Below, one piece after another: positions 44,003 to 51,167 of a DNA stretch of 64,000 nt. The notes beneath the pieces are model-generated. The model had not been told where the DNA came from. It searched no databases and saw nothing but the letters and a program-made list of their open reading frames with translations. This DNA comes from an uncultured Veillonellaceae bacterium (GTDB lineage: Bacteria > Bacillota > Negativicutes > Selenomonadales > Selenomonadaceae). Within the stretch, counting starts at the first letter, position 1. Each line of letters starts with the position of its first letter. A program made the translations under genes and the position numbers. The stretch lies in contig OMWS01000011.1 in the NCBI GenBank assembly GCA_900314825.1, positions 18,434 to 82,433 of the forward strand, read 5' to 3'.

Positions 44003-44208
44003 CTTGCGCCGCCTCCCATGAAGTAGAGGAATTCGACGACGTCGCCGTCCTTCACGGTCGTTGTCTCGAAGCCCGAGTGATCGACGAAGGCGCCATTGAG
44101 CTGCACGGTCACATATTCCGGCTGCTCGGCCTTCGCGACGACAAGCAATTCTTTCACGGTGATCGGCTGCTCGATTTCGAGCGGCTCTCCATTGACTGTC
44201 AATTTCAT
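43999..44208 (-). CDS. ThiS-like sulfur carrier with masked Gly-Gly terminus (GGGAR)
   Basis: A 69-residue beta-grasp protein, MKLTVNGEPLEIEQPITVKE at the start and VEFLYFMGGGAR at the end. ThiS and MoaD need a free C-terminal Gly-Gly for adenylation and thiocarboxylation. Here Ala-Arg follows, so proteolytic trimming is required, and a JAMM protease is encoded two genes downstream. HcyS of Wolinella and QbsE of Pseudomonas are known examples with extra C-terminal residues. The ATG at 44208 follows GGGAGG. It is the first gene after a good promoter at 44269-44297. Confidence 0.88.
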   Translation of the reverse strand: MKLTVNGEPLEIEQPITVKELLVVAKAEQPEYVTVQLNGAFVDHSGFETTTVKDGDVVEFLYFMGGGAR

Positions 44209-44268
44209 CGGTGTGCCTCCCTGTACTGTATCCATACTGTTTTGATATGTTTTGTAAATGTTGTCGCT

Positions 44269-44297
44269 ATCTTACAACAGAAGTGTGAAGTTGTCAA
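44269..44297 (-). promoter_or_regulatory. Promoter of the sulfur-carrier operon
   Basis: On the minus strand, TTGACA and TAAGAT are separated by 17 bp, about 60 bp before the carrier start. ATATGTTTT and AAAACATAT arms flank the region at about 44245 and 44312. Confidence 0.7.
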
Positions 44298-44455
44298 CCT
44301 GAAATTTTTAAAAACATATATGATTGCATGGTTTATTTGTTTCTGCACGATTTTGCACGAGGCTGCTGTGGTTTGATGTTCGCGATTGTCCTTCTTTTCA
44401 CGTAGTGTATGCCATATGGGTAGAAAACTCTTGAAGAAACAATTACTTTTCAAGA

Positions 44456-44473
44456 AAGTGGAATTTTTCACTT
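44456..44473. promoter_or_regulatory. Rex-like palindrome 1 at the second NDH-2 promoter
   Basis: AAGTGGAATTTTTCACTT resembles the Rex site TTGTGAA-N4-TTCACAA. It touches the -35 box TTGCAT at 44472-44477. Confidence 0.5.
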
Positions 44474-44499
44474 GCATTTCCGTCAAGATGTGCTAGTAT
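44472..44499 (+). promoter_or_regulatory. Promoter of the second NDH-2 gene
   Basis: TTGCAT and TAGTAT are separated by 16 bp. The start is expected near 44506, giving a leader of about 100 bases. The rest of the 396-bp gap (44300-44450) shows no gene. Confidence 0.5.
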
Positions 44500-44515
44500 A
44501 TGACCCATCGAAAGA

Positions 44516-44533
44516 AAGTGACAACTTTCACGT
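44516..44533. promoter_or_regulatory. Rex-like palindrome 2 at the second NDH-2 promoter
   Basis: AAGTGACAACTTTCACGT fits GTGA(A)-N4-TTCAC. It lies 60 bp, about six helical turns, downstream of palindrome 1 and just after the predicted transcription start. Confidence 0.5.
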
Positions 44534-44604
44534 GAAGGATTGCACTAACACATTAAGTAAAAAATTAAAAGAGGAAGCAAGAACAGCCTAGGAGGATGTT
44601 ACCA

Positions 44605-45882
44605 ATGCCAGAGCAGAAGAAACCCCACGTTGTCATCGTCGGTGCCGGATTCGGCGGCATCAAGCTCGCTAAGACGCTCGGAAAAGAAGATGTCGAGATC
44701 ACGCTTGTTGACCGCCACAATTTCCAGCTGTTCGCACCGCTCCTGTATCAGGTGTCGACGGCCGTGCTGTCGGAAGACGAGATCGCGTATCCGGTGCGTT
44801 CGTTCTTCCGCGATTATCCGAACGTGGAGTTCTTCATGGCGAAGGCGCAGGGCGTCGACCAGGCGCGTCGCGTGCTCTTGACGAACCATGGCGAGATCCC
44901 GTACGATTACCTCGTGCTCGCGGCCGGCTCGACGACGAACTTCTTCGGCATGGAGTCCGTCGAGCGCAACAGCTATGGCATGAAGACGCTGCAGGAAGCA
45001 CTGCACATCCGCAACCACGTCCTCCATATGTTCGAGCGTGCGAATAAGCGCGAGGACAGCGAAGAGGAACGCCGCCGCATGCTGACGTTCGTCGTCGTCG
45101 GCGGCGGCCCGACGGGCATCGAAGAGGCCGGCGCGCTTTCCGAGCTCGTGGCCGTGCAGAAAAAAGAGTATCATCACCTCGACTTCAATGAAGTCAGTGT
45201 CAAGCTCATCGAGGCGACGCCGCATGTGCTGCCGATGCTGACGCAGGATCTGCAGGACGAGGTCGTCCGCGTGCTGCGCGGCAAGGGCGTCGATGTCATG
45301 CTTGACACGCAGGTCATGGACAACGACGGGAATAATCTGAAGCTCAAGGATGGCCGCGTCATCCCGACGAAGACCGTCATCTGGGCGGCCGGCGTCAAGG
45401 CTGTGCCGTTCATCGCGAAATGCGGCGCGGAAGTCGACCGCGGCGGCCGCATCATCACGGACGAAAACCTCCGCGTGCAGGGCAGCGACCGCGTCTTCGC
45501 CATCGGCGACTGCGCACACTTCCAGCTGGAGGGCATGAAGCGTCCGCTCGCGACGATTGCGCCGGTCGCGACGCAGGGCGCGCTCGTCTGCGCGCGCAAC
45601 ATCATGCACAGCATCCGCGGCGAAGCGCTCGAAGCGTTCCATTATAAAGACCTCGGCACGATGGCGACGATCGGCCGCGGCCGCGCCGTCATCCAGAACG
45701 GCTCGTTCAAGATGAAAGGTTTCTTCGCATGGGTCGGCTGGATGTTCGTCCATCTGCTCCGCCTCTCCGGCGCGCACACGAACATCACGGTCTGCCTCAA
45801 GTGGTTCTGGAACCTCTTCTCCGGCCTGCGCCTCGGCCGCATCATCACGAACATCCAGCTCGACGACGGCAAGAAACGCTGA
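44605..45882 (+). CDS. ndh: Type II NADH dehydrogenase (NDH-2), copy 2
   Basis: A 425-residue paralogue of the NDH-2 at 5141-6391, with the same landmarks: VVIVGAGFGGIKLAKTL (FAD), NFQLFAPLLYQVSTAVL, FVVVGGGPTGIEEAGAL (NADH), TVIWAAGVKAVP and VFAIGDCAHF. The C-terminal amphipathic WVGWMFVHLLRLSG is kept. The ATG at 44605 is preferred because AGGAGG abuts an ATG at 44596, leaving no spacing there. Paired Rex-like sites suggest control by the NADH/NAD ratio. Two NDH-2 copies could serve different oxidants or conditions. Confidence 0.9.
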   Translation: MPEQKKPHVVIVGAGFGGIKLAKTLGKEDVEITLVDRHNFQLFAPLLYQVSTAVLSEDEIAYPVRSFFRDYPNVEFFMAKAQGVDQARRVLLTNHGEIPYDYLVLAAGSTTNFFGMESVERNSYGMKTLQEALHIRNHVLHMFERANKREDSEEERRRMLTFVVVGGGPTGIEEAGALSELVAVQKKEYHHLDFNEVSVKLIEATPHVLPMLTQDLQDEVVRVLRGKGVDVMLDTQVMDNDGNNLKLKDGRVIPTKTVIWAAGVKAVPFIAKCGAEVDRGGRIITDENLRVQGSDRVFAIGDCAHFQLEGMKRPLATIAPVATQGALVCARNIMHSIRGEALEAFHYKDLGTMATIGRGRAVIQNGSFKMKGFFAWVGWMFVHLLRLSGAHTNITVCLKWFWNLFSGLRLGRIITNIQLDDGKKR

Positions 45883-45934
45883 ACAGTTTTTCAGGCACGT
45901 GAAAAATTTTGTGCGAAATAATGAACGCCATGTC

Positions 45935-45962
45935 TTGCGCAAAAAGATTTTCGTGCTATAAT
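45935..45962 (+). promoter_or_regulatory. Promoter upstream of the amino-acid-binding lipoprotein gene
   Basis: TTGCGC and TATAAT are separated by 16 bp. A terminator-like hairpin follows at about +15 to +43, before the coding sequence. Confidence 0.55.
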
Positions 45963-45983
45963 AGCGAATGTAGATGAGCAACG

Positions 45984-46016
45984 GAGCCCACGGAATATTC
46001 CCCGTGGGCTCTTTTG
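45984..46016 (+). terminator. Terminator or attenuator between ndh and the binding-protein gene
   Basis: GAGCCCACGG pairs with CCGTGGGCTC and is followed by TTTTG. It may end the ndh transcript. It also lies within the leader made from the promoter at 45935-45962, so it could act as an attenuator. Confidence 0.7.
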
Positions 46017-46050
46017 TATCCTATGTGAATGAAAGAAAGTGGGGATCCTC

Positions 46051-46854
46051 ATGTTCAAATGGAAGAAATTCCTCGTCACGGGCGCGCTCTGTGCCCTTTC
46101 GGTCATGACGCTCGTCGGCTGCGGCGGGCAGCAGGCGGCAGCGCCGTCGTCGTCCTCCTCGAGCTCGGGCGTAGCGACGACGATTAAAGTCGGATCGGCG
46201 GTCGATTTCGCGCCGTTCGAGTTCCAGGATGAAGGCCAGGCGGAGTACCAGGGCTTCGATATGGACCTCATCCGCGCCATCGGCAAGGAGATGGGCGCGG
46301 AAGTCGAGATCCAGAACATCGGCTTCGATGGCCTGATTCCGGCGCTGCAGGCGAAGACGGTCGACGTGCTGATCTCCGGCATGACGATCAACGACGAGCG
46401 CAAGCAGAACGTCACGTTCTCCGACCCGTATTACCAGTCCGGCCTGACGATGGTCGTCCGCAAGGATGAGCAGTCCATCCAGAAGTTCCAGGACCTCAAG
46501 GGGCACAAGGTCGCTGTCCAGATTGGCACGACGAGCGCGAATGAAGTGAAGAAGATCGAAGGCGTCGAGGTCAAGGAATTCAACACGCCGGCCGACTGCT
46601 TCATGGAGCTGAAGACGGGCGGCGCGGACGCGGTCGTCAATGACCGCCCGGTCAGCGAATACTTCATCACGAAGAGCGGCCAGACGGACGTCAAGGAACT
46701 GCCTGACATGCTGACGGCAGAAGACTACGGCATCGCCGTCGCGAAGGACAACAAGGAACTCGCCGACAAGATCAACGCAGCGCTCAAGACGTTGAAAGAA
46801 AATGGCGAGTATGACAAAATCTACGACAAATGGTTCGGCGGCGCGAAGAAATAA
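46051..46854 (+). CDS. Amino-acid ABC transporter substrate-binding lipoprotein
   Basis: A 267-residue family 3 solute-binding protein for polar amino acids. The signal peptide ends in LVGC, so the mature protein is lipid-anchored at Cys27. A serine-rich linker (APSSSSSSSG) follows. Conserved parts are VDFAPFEFQDE...YQGFDMDLIRAIGKEMG, ISGMTINDERKQNVTFSDPYYQSG and GHKVAVQIGTTSANEV. No permease genes lie beside it; the permease and ATPase at 55281-56652 lack a binding protein, so the three may work together. The ATG at 46051 has only a weak ribosome site (GTGGGGAT). Confidence 0.87.
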   Translation: MFKWKKFLVTGALCALSVMTLVGCGGQQAAAPSSSSSSSGVATTIKVGSAVDFAPFEFQDEGQAEYQGFDMDLIRAIGKEMGAEVEIQNIGFDGLIPALQAKTVDVLISGMTINDERKQNVTFSDPYYQSGLTMVVRKDEQSIQKFQDLKGHKVAVQIGTTSANEVKKIEGVEVKEFNTPADCFMELKTGGADAVVNDRPVSEYFITKSGQTDVKELPDMLTAEDYGIAVAKDNKELADKINAALKTLKENGEYDKIYDKWFGGAKK

Positions 46855-46872
46855 CAGTGCAGCTGAAGTTCA

Positions 46873-46905
46873 ACAAAAAAATGAGCCTTCATGGCTCATT
46901 TTTTT
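46873..46905. terminator. Bidirectional terminator
   Basis: An A run, ATGAGCC, short loop, GGCTCAT and a T run. It serves both the binding-protein gene and the convergent ATPase gene. Confidence 0.85.
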
Positions 46906-46926
46906 GTGCAATGCCAGCGTTGACGG

Positions 46927-48258
46927 TTACAGATATGGATACAAGTAAATTGGTACGCACAGGATATCCTTGGATTTCGCGAGGTCTTTCGTGTAGATGA
47001 GGTAGCGGATGCCGATGCGGTTGGCGTATTTCTTTTGAAAAGCGTCAAGGGATGCGTGCGTTTTGTAGCCTGACGATTTGACTTCGATGGGGCATAGTTT
47101 GTTTTTGCGCGTGAGCAAGAAGTCGATTTCATAATGATGATTTGATGTTTCGGAGGGGAATGTGTAGTAAAACAGCGCATCGCCTTTCGCAACTGTCATT
47201 TGCGCGACCATGTTTTCATAGACGTATCCGAGGTCGGTGTGCTGCTTGTCGCTCAAGAGCCTCCGGTAAATCTCATTGTCCGTGAATGCGCGGTCTTTAT
47301 AGATGAGTGTGACGAAAAGTCCCGTATCGAGCAAGAACATCTTGTAATAATCGAGATTTTTCGTCAGCGCCATGCCGATATCGGGGTTGTTTGCGTGATA
47401 CGCGAGCAGGATGTTATAGGAATCTGCCATGTTTGCGATAAGTTCCGACGCACGATCGCGCCGTGTGCCGGGGATCGCTGCCTCCATCTGAAAACGCGCG
47501 GCGTTGCTCGTCAACTGCGCGGGAATGCTTTCAAAAATCTGTGATGCACGACCTGTCGCATCGATGCGATGGAAGTCATCCGCGTACAGTGAGAGAATTT
47601 CGCGTTTCACATCATCGATATCACGAAAATTATTCGTTGCGAGATATGTTTCCACGGCTTGGGGCATGCCGCCGATGAGCATATAGAGGCGGAATTTCCG
47701 CATTTGTTCGCGATGTGCAGCCTGACCAAGCGGCACTTGTTGTTCCCAGGCCATTGCAAGGAGTTTTGCGGTTTCACGTTCGCCAATGGCCCAGAGAAAT
47801 TCTTCGTAATCCATCGGACGCATATTCAGCCGCCGCTCTTCGCTCGGGATCAAGATATTCGCGATGTTCTGGCGGATGGAGAGCAAAGACCCGGTTTCGA
47901 TGTAATCGTAACGCCCGTCTTTGACAAGATGCTTGATGGCTTGCCGCGCTTTCGGGCAGAGCTGTACTTCGTCGAAGATGATGACGGATGCGCGCGGATG
48001 GAGGCGCACATCGTAGATTAATTGCAGACGTAAAAACAAGAAATCAAGATGCGCGACATCTTCGAACAGATCGCGGACTTCCGGCGCAGCGGAAGAGAAG
48101 TCGATCAGGAGATAGCTTTCATATTCTTTCTGGGCAAACGCTTCGACAATGGTGGATTTTCCGACGCGCCGCGCACCTTGGATGAGGAGTGCGGAACGCC
48201 CCTGCGATGCGTGCTTCCAATCCAACATATCTTGATAGATTTTGCGCTGAAAAAGCAT
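46927..48258 (-). CDS. AAA-type ATPase with DUF4143 nuclease-like domain
   Basis: A 443-residue protein of the ATP-binding/DUF4143 family. Walker A is IQGARRVGKST (about residue 26) and Walker B SVIIFDEVQLCPKARQ. The C-terminal DUF4143 part contains EIDFLLTRKNKLCPIEVKSSGYK, a PD-(D/E)xK-like pattern with Asp, Glu and Lys. The ATG at 48258 follows CGGAGG. These genes are often patchily distributed and multi-copy in gut anaerobes. The function is unknown; defence or regulation has been proposed for relatives. Its less GC-rich codon use and the AT-rich flank at 48270-48370 suggest transfer. Confidence 0.85.
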   Translation of the reverse strand: MLFQRKIYQDMLDWKHASQGRSALLIQGARRVGKSTIVEAFAQKEYESYLLIDFSSAAPEVRDLFEDVAHLDFLFLRLQLIYDVRLHPRASVIIFDEVQLCPKARQAIKHLVKDGRYDYIETGSLLSIRQNIANILIPSEERRLNMRPMDYEEFLWAIGERETAKLLAMAWEQQVPLGQAAHREQMRKFRLYMLIGGMPQAVETYLATNNFRDIDDVKREILSLYADDFHRIDATGRASQIFESIPAQLTSNAARFQMEAAIPGTRRDRASELIANMADSYNILLAYHANNPDIGMALTKNLDYYKMFLLDTGLFVTLIYKDRAFTDNEIYRRLLSDKQHTDLGYVYENMVAQMTVAKGDALFYYTFPSETSNHHYEIDFLLTRKNKLCPIEVKSSGYKTHASLDAFQKKYANRIGIRYLIYTKDLAKSKDILCVPIYLYPYL

Positions 48259-48419
48259 GGCAACCTCCGTTTGTCAATGTTCCCGATTTTTAAAATCACA
48301 ATTTTGTCAGTTATCCCAAAAAAATTTTTTCTAAAAGTGTCAAAAATCCCCAAATTTATTTTAGCTAGAACATCAAGAAAGCGCAAGTGGGGGAATTTCC
48401 TGTGCGGCTGCCACCCGGA

Positions 48420-48470
48420 CTCGTGCAGCCGCAGAAGAAAATACAGCGGTTCATACACGTCGTTCGTTCA
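48420..48470 (-). pseudogene. Duplicated fragment of the pucR 3' end
   Basis: About 46 bp beginning TGCAGCCGCAGAAG repeats, with several mismatches, the segment at about 48490-48536 inside pucR. On the minus strand it reads YEPLYFLLRLHESG, matching the regulator's YEQLYFLLRLHDLG. It is a vestige with no start of its own. Confidence 0.65.
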
Positions 48471-48472
48471 TA

Positions 48473-49636
48473 TCAACATTTGCCGAGGTCATGCAGCCGC
48501 AACAAGAAATACAGTTGCTCATACACGTCCTCCGTTCCGATGACAGGCGCGAGCAGGCTTTCTGCTTTCTTGAGCCGGTAGCGGATCGTATTCGGGTGCT
48601 GGTAGAGGGCGGCGGCGGTTTTGGAGATTTCGCCGTGGTTTGCGATGTAGGCGCGGCACGTGTCTGTGAGGTTCGATGTGTATTTTTCGTCATATTGACG
48701 CAACGTCTCGATCACTTCTTCCGCGAGGCGGCGCAGCGGCTCGTCGCGGCTCATGGGGAAGAGGAGGCGATGGATGCCGAGCGCGTTATAGTTTGCGGGC
48801 GCGTCCGTATCACGCGCCATCTGGCAGGCGTCGATGGCTTGCTGGATGGCGGTCGGGAGCGCACGGAATGTCGGCAGCGTCTCGCTGCTGCCGCAATAAA
48901 AATCCGAAAGGCGCGTGTCGTAGCGTGCGAGAAGCTTTTGCACAAGCACTTCCGGTGGCGTGTCGAGCGCTGGCTTTCGGGCCGTGTAGAGGATCAAGAG
49001 GCCGTTCTGATATTTGCAGTACGTGACGTTGTCGAGCTGCTGGCGGCTGTATTGCTTGTACGTCAGGCGCGCGAGGAAGGCTGTGACTTCGCGCGGCGAG
49101 CCGGGGTAGCGGCGGTGGATGAGGTAAAAGGCCGTGACGTAACTTTGAAACGACGCGTTGATCTCGCGGGCGGCAGCTTCGATGGCGTACGGCGTGCGTG
49201 CGGGCGCAAGCAGGTCGTGGATCTGCCGCTCGCTTTCGAGATGGCTTTCCTCAAGTTTCCGCACGTCGTTGAAGTTCACGATGATGTCTTCCATGAACGC
49301 GCCGTCGAACAGGAACAGCGGCAGGTCGTGCGCATCGCAGTACGCGATGACGTCCGCTGGCAGTTCCGTGTAAAAGACGGTCTTGACGGCGATGGCCGTG
49401 ACGCCGCGCGCTGCGAGTTTTTCGAAGCTCGAAAGGATGAGCGCGGGCTCGTCTTTCGCGAAGAACAGCGACGTCAGCACGAGGTCGTCGGGGTTGAAGA
49501 CATCGAAATTGCGGCTGAGCCATTCGTATTCGAGGATGTCGACGTTGCGCACCTCGCGTGAGAGGCCCGTGAAGCCGGCGACGAGATGAAAATTCTGGAA
49601 GATCGGCAGTTCCAAAAGTTCTTTGAGGCGGATCAT
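48473..49636 (-). CDS. PucR-family transcriptional regulator
   Basis: A 387-residue regulator. The N-terminal PucR domain (about 5-125; LKELLELPIFQNFHLVAG...LVLTSLFFAKDEPALILSSFEKLAARGVTAIAVK) is thought to sense a nitrogen compound. A GGDEF-like middle region (about 165-270) follows. The C-terminal HTH_30 (about 320-385) contains FLxHx-type NHGEISKTAAALYQHPNTIRYRLKKAE. The ATG at 49636 follows GGAAAGG. A minus-strand promoter TTGTAC-N17-TATGAT lies at 49675-49703. It is divergent from the hisC-like cluster and likely controls it. Confidence 0.87.
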   Translation of the reverse strand: MIRLKELLELPIFQNFHLVAGFTGLSREVRNVDILEYEWLSRNFDVFNPDDLVLTSLFFAKDEPALILSSFEKLAARGVTAIAVKTVFYTELPADVIAYCDAHDLPLFLFDGAFMEDIIVNFNDVRKLEESHLESERQIHDLLAPARTPYAIEAAAREINASFQSYVTAFYLIHRRYPGSPREVTAFLARLTYKQYSRQQLDNVTYCKYQNGLLILYTARKPALDTPPEVLVQKLLARYDTRLSDFYCGSSETLPTFRALPTAIQQAIDACQMARDTDAPANYNALGIHRLLFPMSRDEPLRRLAEEVIETLRQYDEKYTSNLTDTCRAYIANHGEISKTAAALYQHPNTIRYRLKKAESLLAPVIGTEDVYEQLYFLLRLHDLGKC

Positions 49637-49674
49637 GAGGGTACCTTTCCTTTTTAAATGGATGAATTTCCTTT

Positions 49675-49703
49675 ATCATAGGACAGATTTTCGGAATGTA
49701 CAA
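49675..49703 (-). promoter_or_regulatory. pucR promoter
   Basis: On the minus strand, TTGTAC and TATGAT are separated by 17 bp, about 40 bp before the start codon. Confidence 0.6.
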
Positions 49704-49755
49704 GAATTTTTGGATATTCGGCGAAAATATCGCATGATTTTTGGTGATTTGTACA

Positions 49756-49784
49756 TAGACATAGGAAACGGTTTCGGCTATACT
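49756..49784 (+). promoter_or_regulatory. Promoter of the aminotransferase cluster with a cre-like palindrome in its spacer
   Basis: TAGACA and TATACT are separated by 17 bp. The spacer holds AGGAAACGGTTTCG (49763-49776), close to the cre/LacI-family pattern. It faces the pucR promoter. Confidence 0.55.
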
Positions 49785-49790
49785 GAATGC

Positions 49791-49888
49791 AACAAAGGAA
49801 TCAAATGCATTTTTCCAACAGACCACATATCTTTTTCAGGCAGCGTCGCCTGTGAGAGTTTTTTGCTCTTGCAGTGCGGCGCTTTTTT
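49791..49888 (+). ncRNA. Attenuator-like leader RNA of unknown class
   Basis: The expected transcript from the promoter at 49756-49784 reaches an intrinsic terminator at 49842-49888: AGCGTCGC pairs with GCGGCGCT and an inner GAGAG/CTCTT extends it, then TTTTTT. A competing hairpin CAGGC...GCCTG (49837-49852) uses the terminator's 5' arm. No known riboswitch class was recognised. The remaining sequence to 50069 holds the palindrome at 49960-50049. Confidence 0.5.
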
Positions 49889-49959
49889 ATCTATCTAGCT
49901 ATGCAAGTGCTGATGCGTTACGGCCTCTTTTAAGGAAGCTATTTACCTTGCGGCAAATG

Positions 49960-50049
49960 GCTAAGATAGCCGTAAGCGGTTAAGCAGACGCTTGGCGCTT
50001 TAGCGCCTAGCGGTCGCTTATGCACAGCAAAAGCGCTAACGGATATCTT
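49960..50049. repeat. Nested palindrome with module D before the aminotransferase gene
   Basis: The outer arms AAGATAGCCGTAAGCGG and the inverted CGCTAACGGATATCTT enclose AAGCAGACGCTTGGCGCT...GCGGTCGCTTA, the reverse of module D seen inside family A and B repeats. Confidence 0.65.
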
Positions 50050-50069
50050 AAATGAGAGGAGAATGCGTT

Positions 50070-51167
50070 ATGAGCCGCTTTTTGAGCCCCAGATATCGTG
50101 ACATCACTCCGTACATCCCTGGTGAACAGCCGAAGGATCGGGCGTATATCAAGTTGAATGCGAACGAGACGAGCTGCGAGCCGGCACCAGGCGTGCGGCG
50201 CGTGCTCGAAAGCTCCCGCATGAAGAATCTCGGCCGCTACACGGAGCCGACGGCGCTGGAGCTCCGCTGCTATGCGGCGGATGTCCACGGCGTGCGGCCG
50301 GGGGAGATCGTCGCGGGCAATGGCTCGGACGAGATCCTCGGCTGGATTTTCCTGACGTTCTTCGAGCATGCGAGCGTCTGCTATCCCGACATCACGTACG
50401 GCTATTACGAGAGCCTGGCCGTCGGGCTCGGCATCGCACACCACACGGTGCCGCTGCGGGCTGATTTCACGATGGATGTCGAGGCGCTCTGCAAGGAAAA
50501 GAGCCACATCGTGATCGCGAATCCCAATGCGCCGACGGGCTACCTCCTGCCCGTGAGCGACATCGAGCGCATCGTCGCGGCAGATCCCGACCGCATCGTC
50601 GTCGTCGATGAGGCGTATGTCGATTTCCACAATCCGAGTTGCCTGCCGCTCATCCGCAAATACGACAACTTGATCGTCGTGCAGACGATGTCGAAAGCGT
50701 ACGCGCTCGCGGGCGCGCATATCGGCTTTGCCTATGGCTGCCCCGCGCTCATGCATGACCTCGATTGCGTGCGCGGCGTCATGAATCCGTACAATATCAG
50801 CGACCTCACGGCGGCCGTCGGCTGCGCGGCGCTTGAGGACCAGGTCTATCTCGAGTCGCATGTCTTTGACGTCGAGCTCGCGCGCGACTATATGATCGGC
50901 TCGCTCCGGCGCATGGGCTTCCGCGTGCTCGAATCGCGCACGAATTTCATTTTCGTCGAGCATCCAGATCTCGCGGGCCCGGATTACGTCCGAGGCTTGC
51001 GCGACCATGCCATCCTCGTGCGCAATTATCCCGCCATGAAGCGTGCGGAAAATTTCGTGCGCATCACGATCGGCACGATGGAGGAAATGGAAGCTGTCGT
51101 CGCGGCGACGAGGGAAATTTTGGCGCAGGAGAATGGAGCGATGACGGATGAACGTGCTGTTTTGTGA
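50070..51167 (+). CDS. hisC: Histidinol-phosphate aminotransferase-like enzyme
   Basis: A 365-residue class I/II PLP aminotransferase of the HisC family. KLNANETSCEP, GNGSDEILGWIFLTFF, NPNAPTGYLLP and VVDEAYVDF are conserved, and Lys209 in QTMSKAYALAGAHIGFAYG binds PLP. SRTNFIFVEHP and RITIGTMEEM complete the fold. The ATG at 50070 follows GAGAGGAGA. No other his genes are near, and it overlaps a hydroxyacid dehydrogenase gene by 20 bp, so it may act in amino-acid catabolism rather than histidine synthesis. Threonine-phosphate decarboxylase (CobD) is a less likely relative. Confidence 0.8.
   Translation: MSRFLSPRYRDITPYIPGEQPKDRAYIKLNANETSCEPAPGVRRVLESSRMKNLGRYTEPTALELRCYAADVHGVRPGEIVAGNGSDEILGWIFLTFFEHASVCYPDITYGYYESLAVGLGIAHHTVPLRADFTMDVEALCKEKSHIVIANPNAPTGYLLPVSDIERIVAADPDRIVVVDEAYVDFHNPSCLPLIRKYDNLIVVQTMSKAYALAGAHIGFAYGCPALMHDLDCVRGVMNPYNISDLTAAVGCAALEDQVYLESHVFDVELARDYMIGSLRRMGFRVLESRTNFIFVEHPDLAGPDYVRGLRDHAILVRNYPAMKRAENFVRITIGTMEEMEAVVAATREILAQENGAMTDERAVL

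Noticed and set aside
43190..44208. Thiamine or molybdopterin synthesis assignment for the ThiS/ThiF-like pair
   Set aside because: No thiG, thiH, moaE or moaA genes are near, the carrier ends GGGAR and the neighbours are sulfate-assimilation genes.
48105..48458. 117-codon reading frame after pucR
   Set aside because: Only its first 14 codons resemble pucR; the rest overlaps the start of the DUF4143 ATPase gene in another frame and has no ribosome site.
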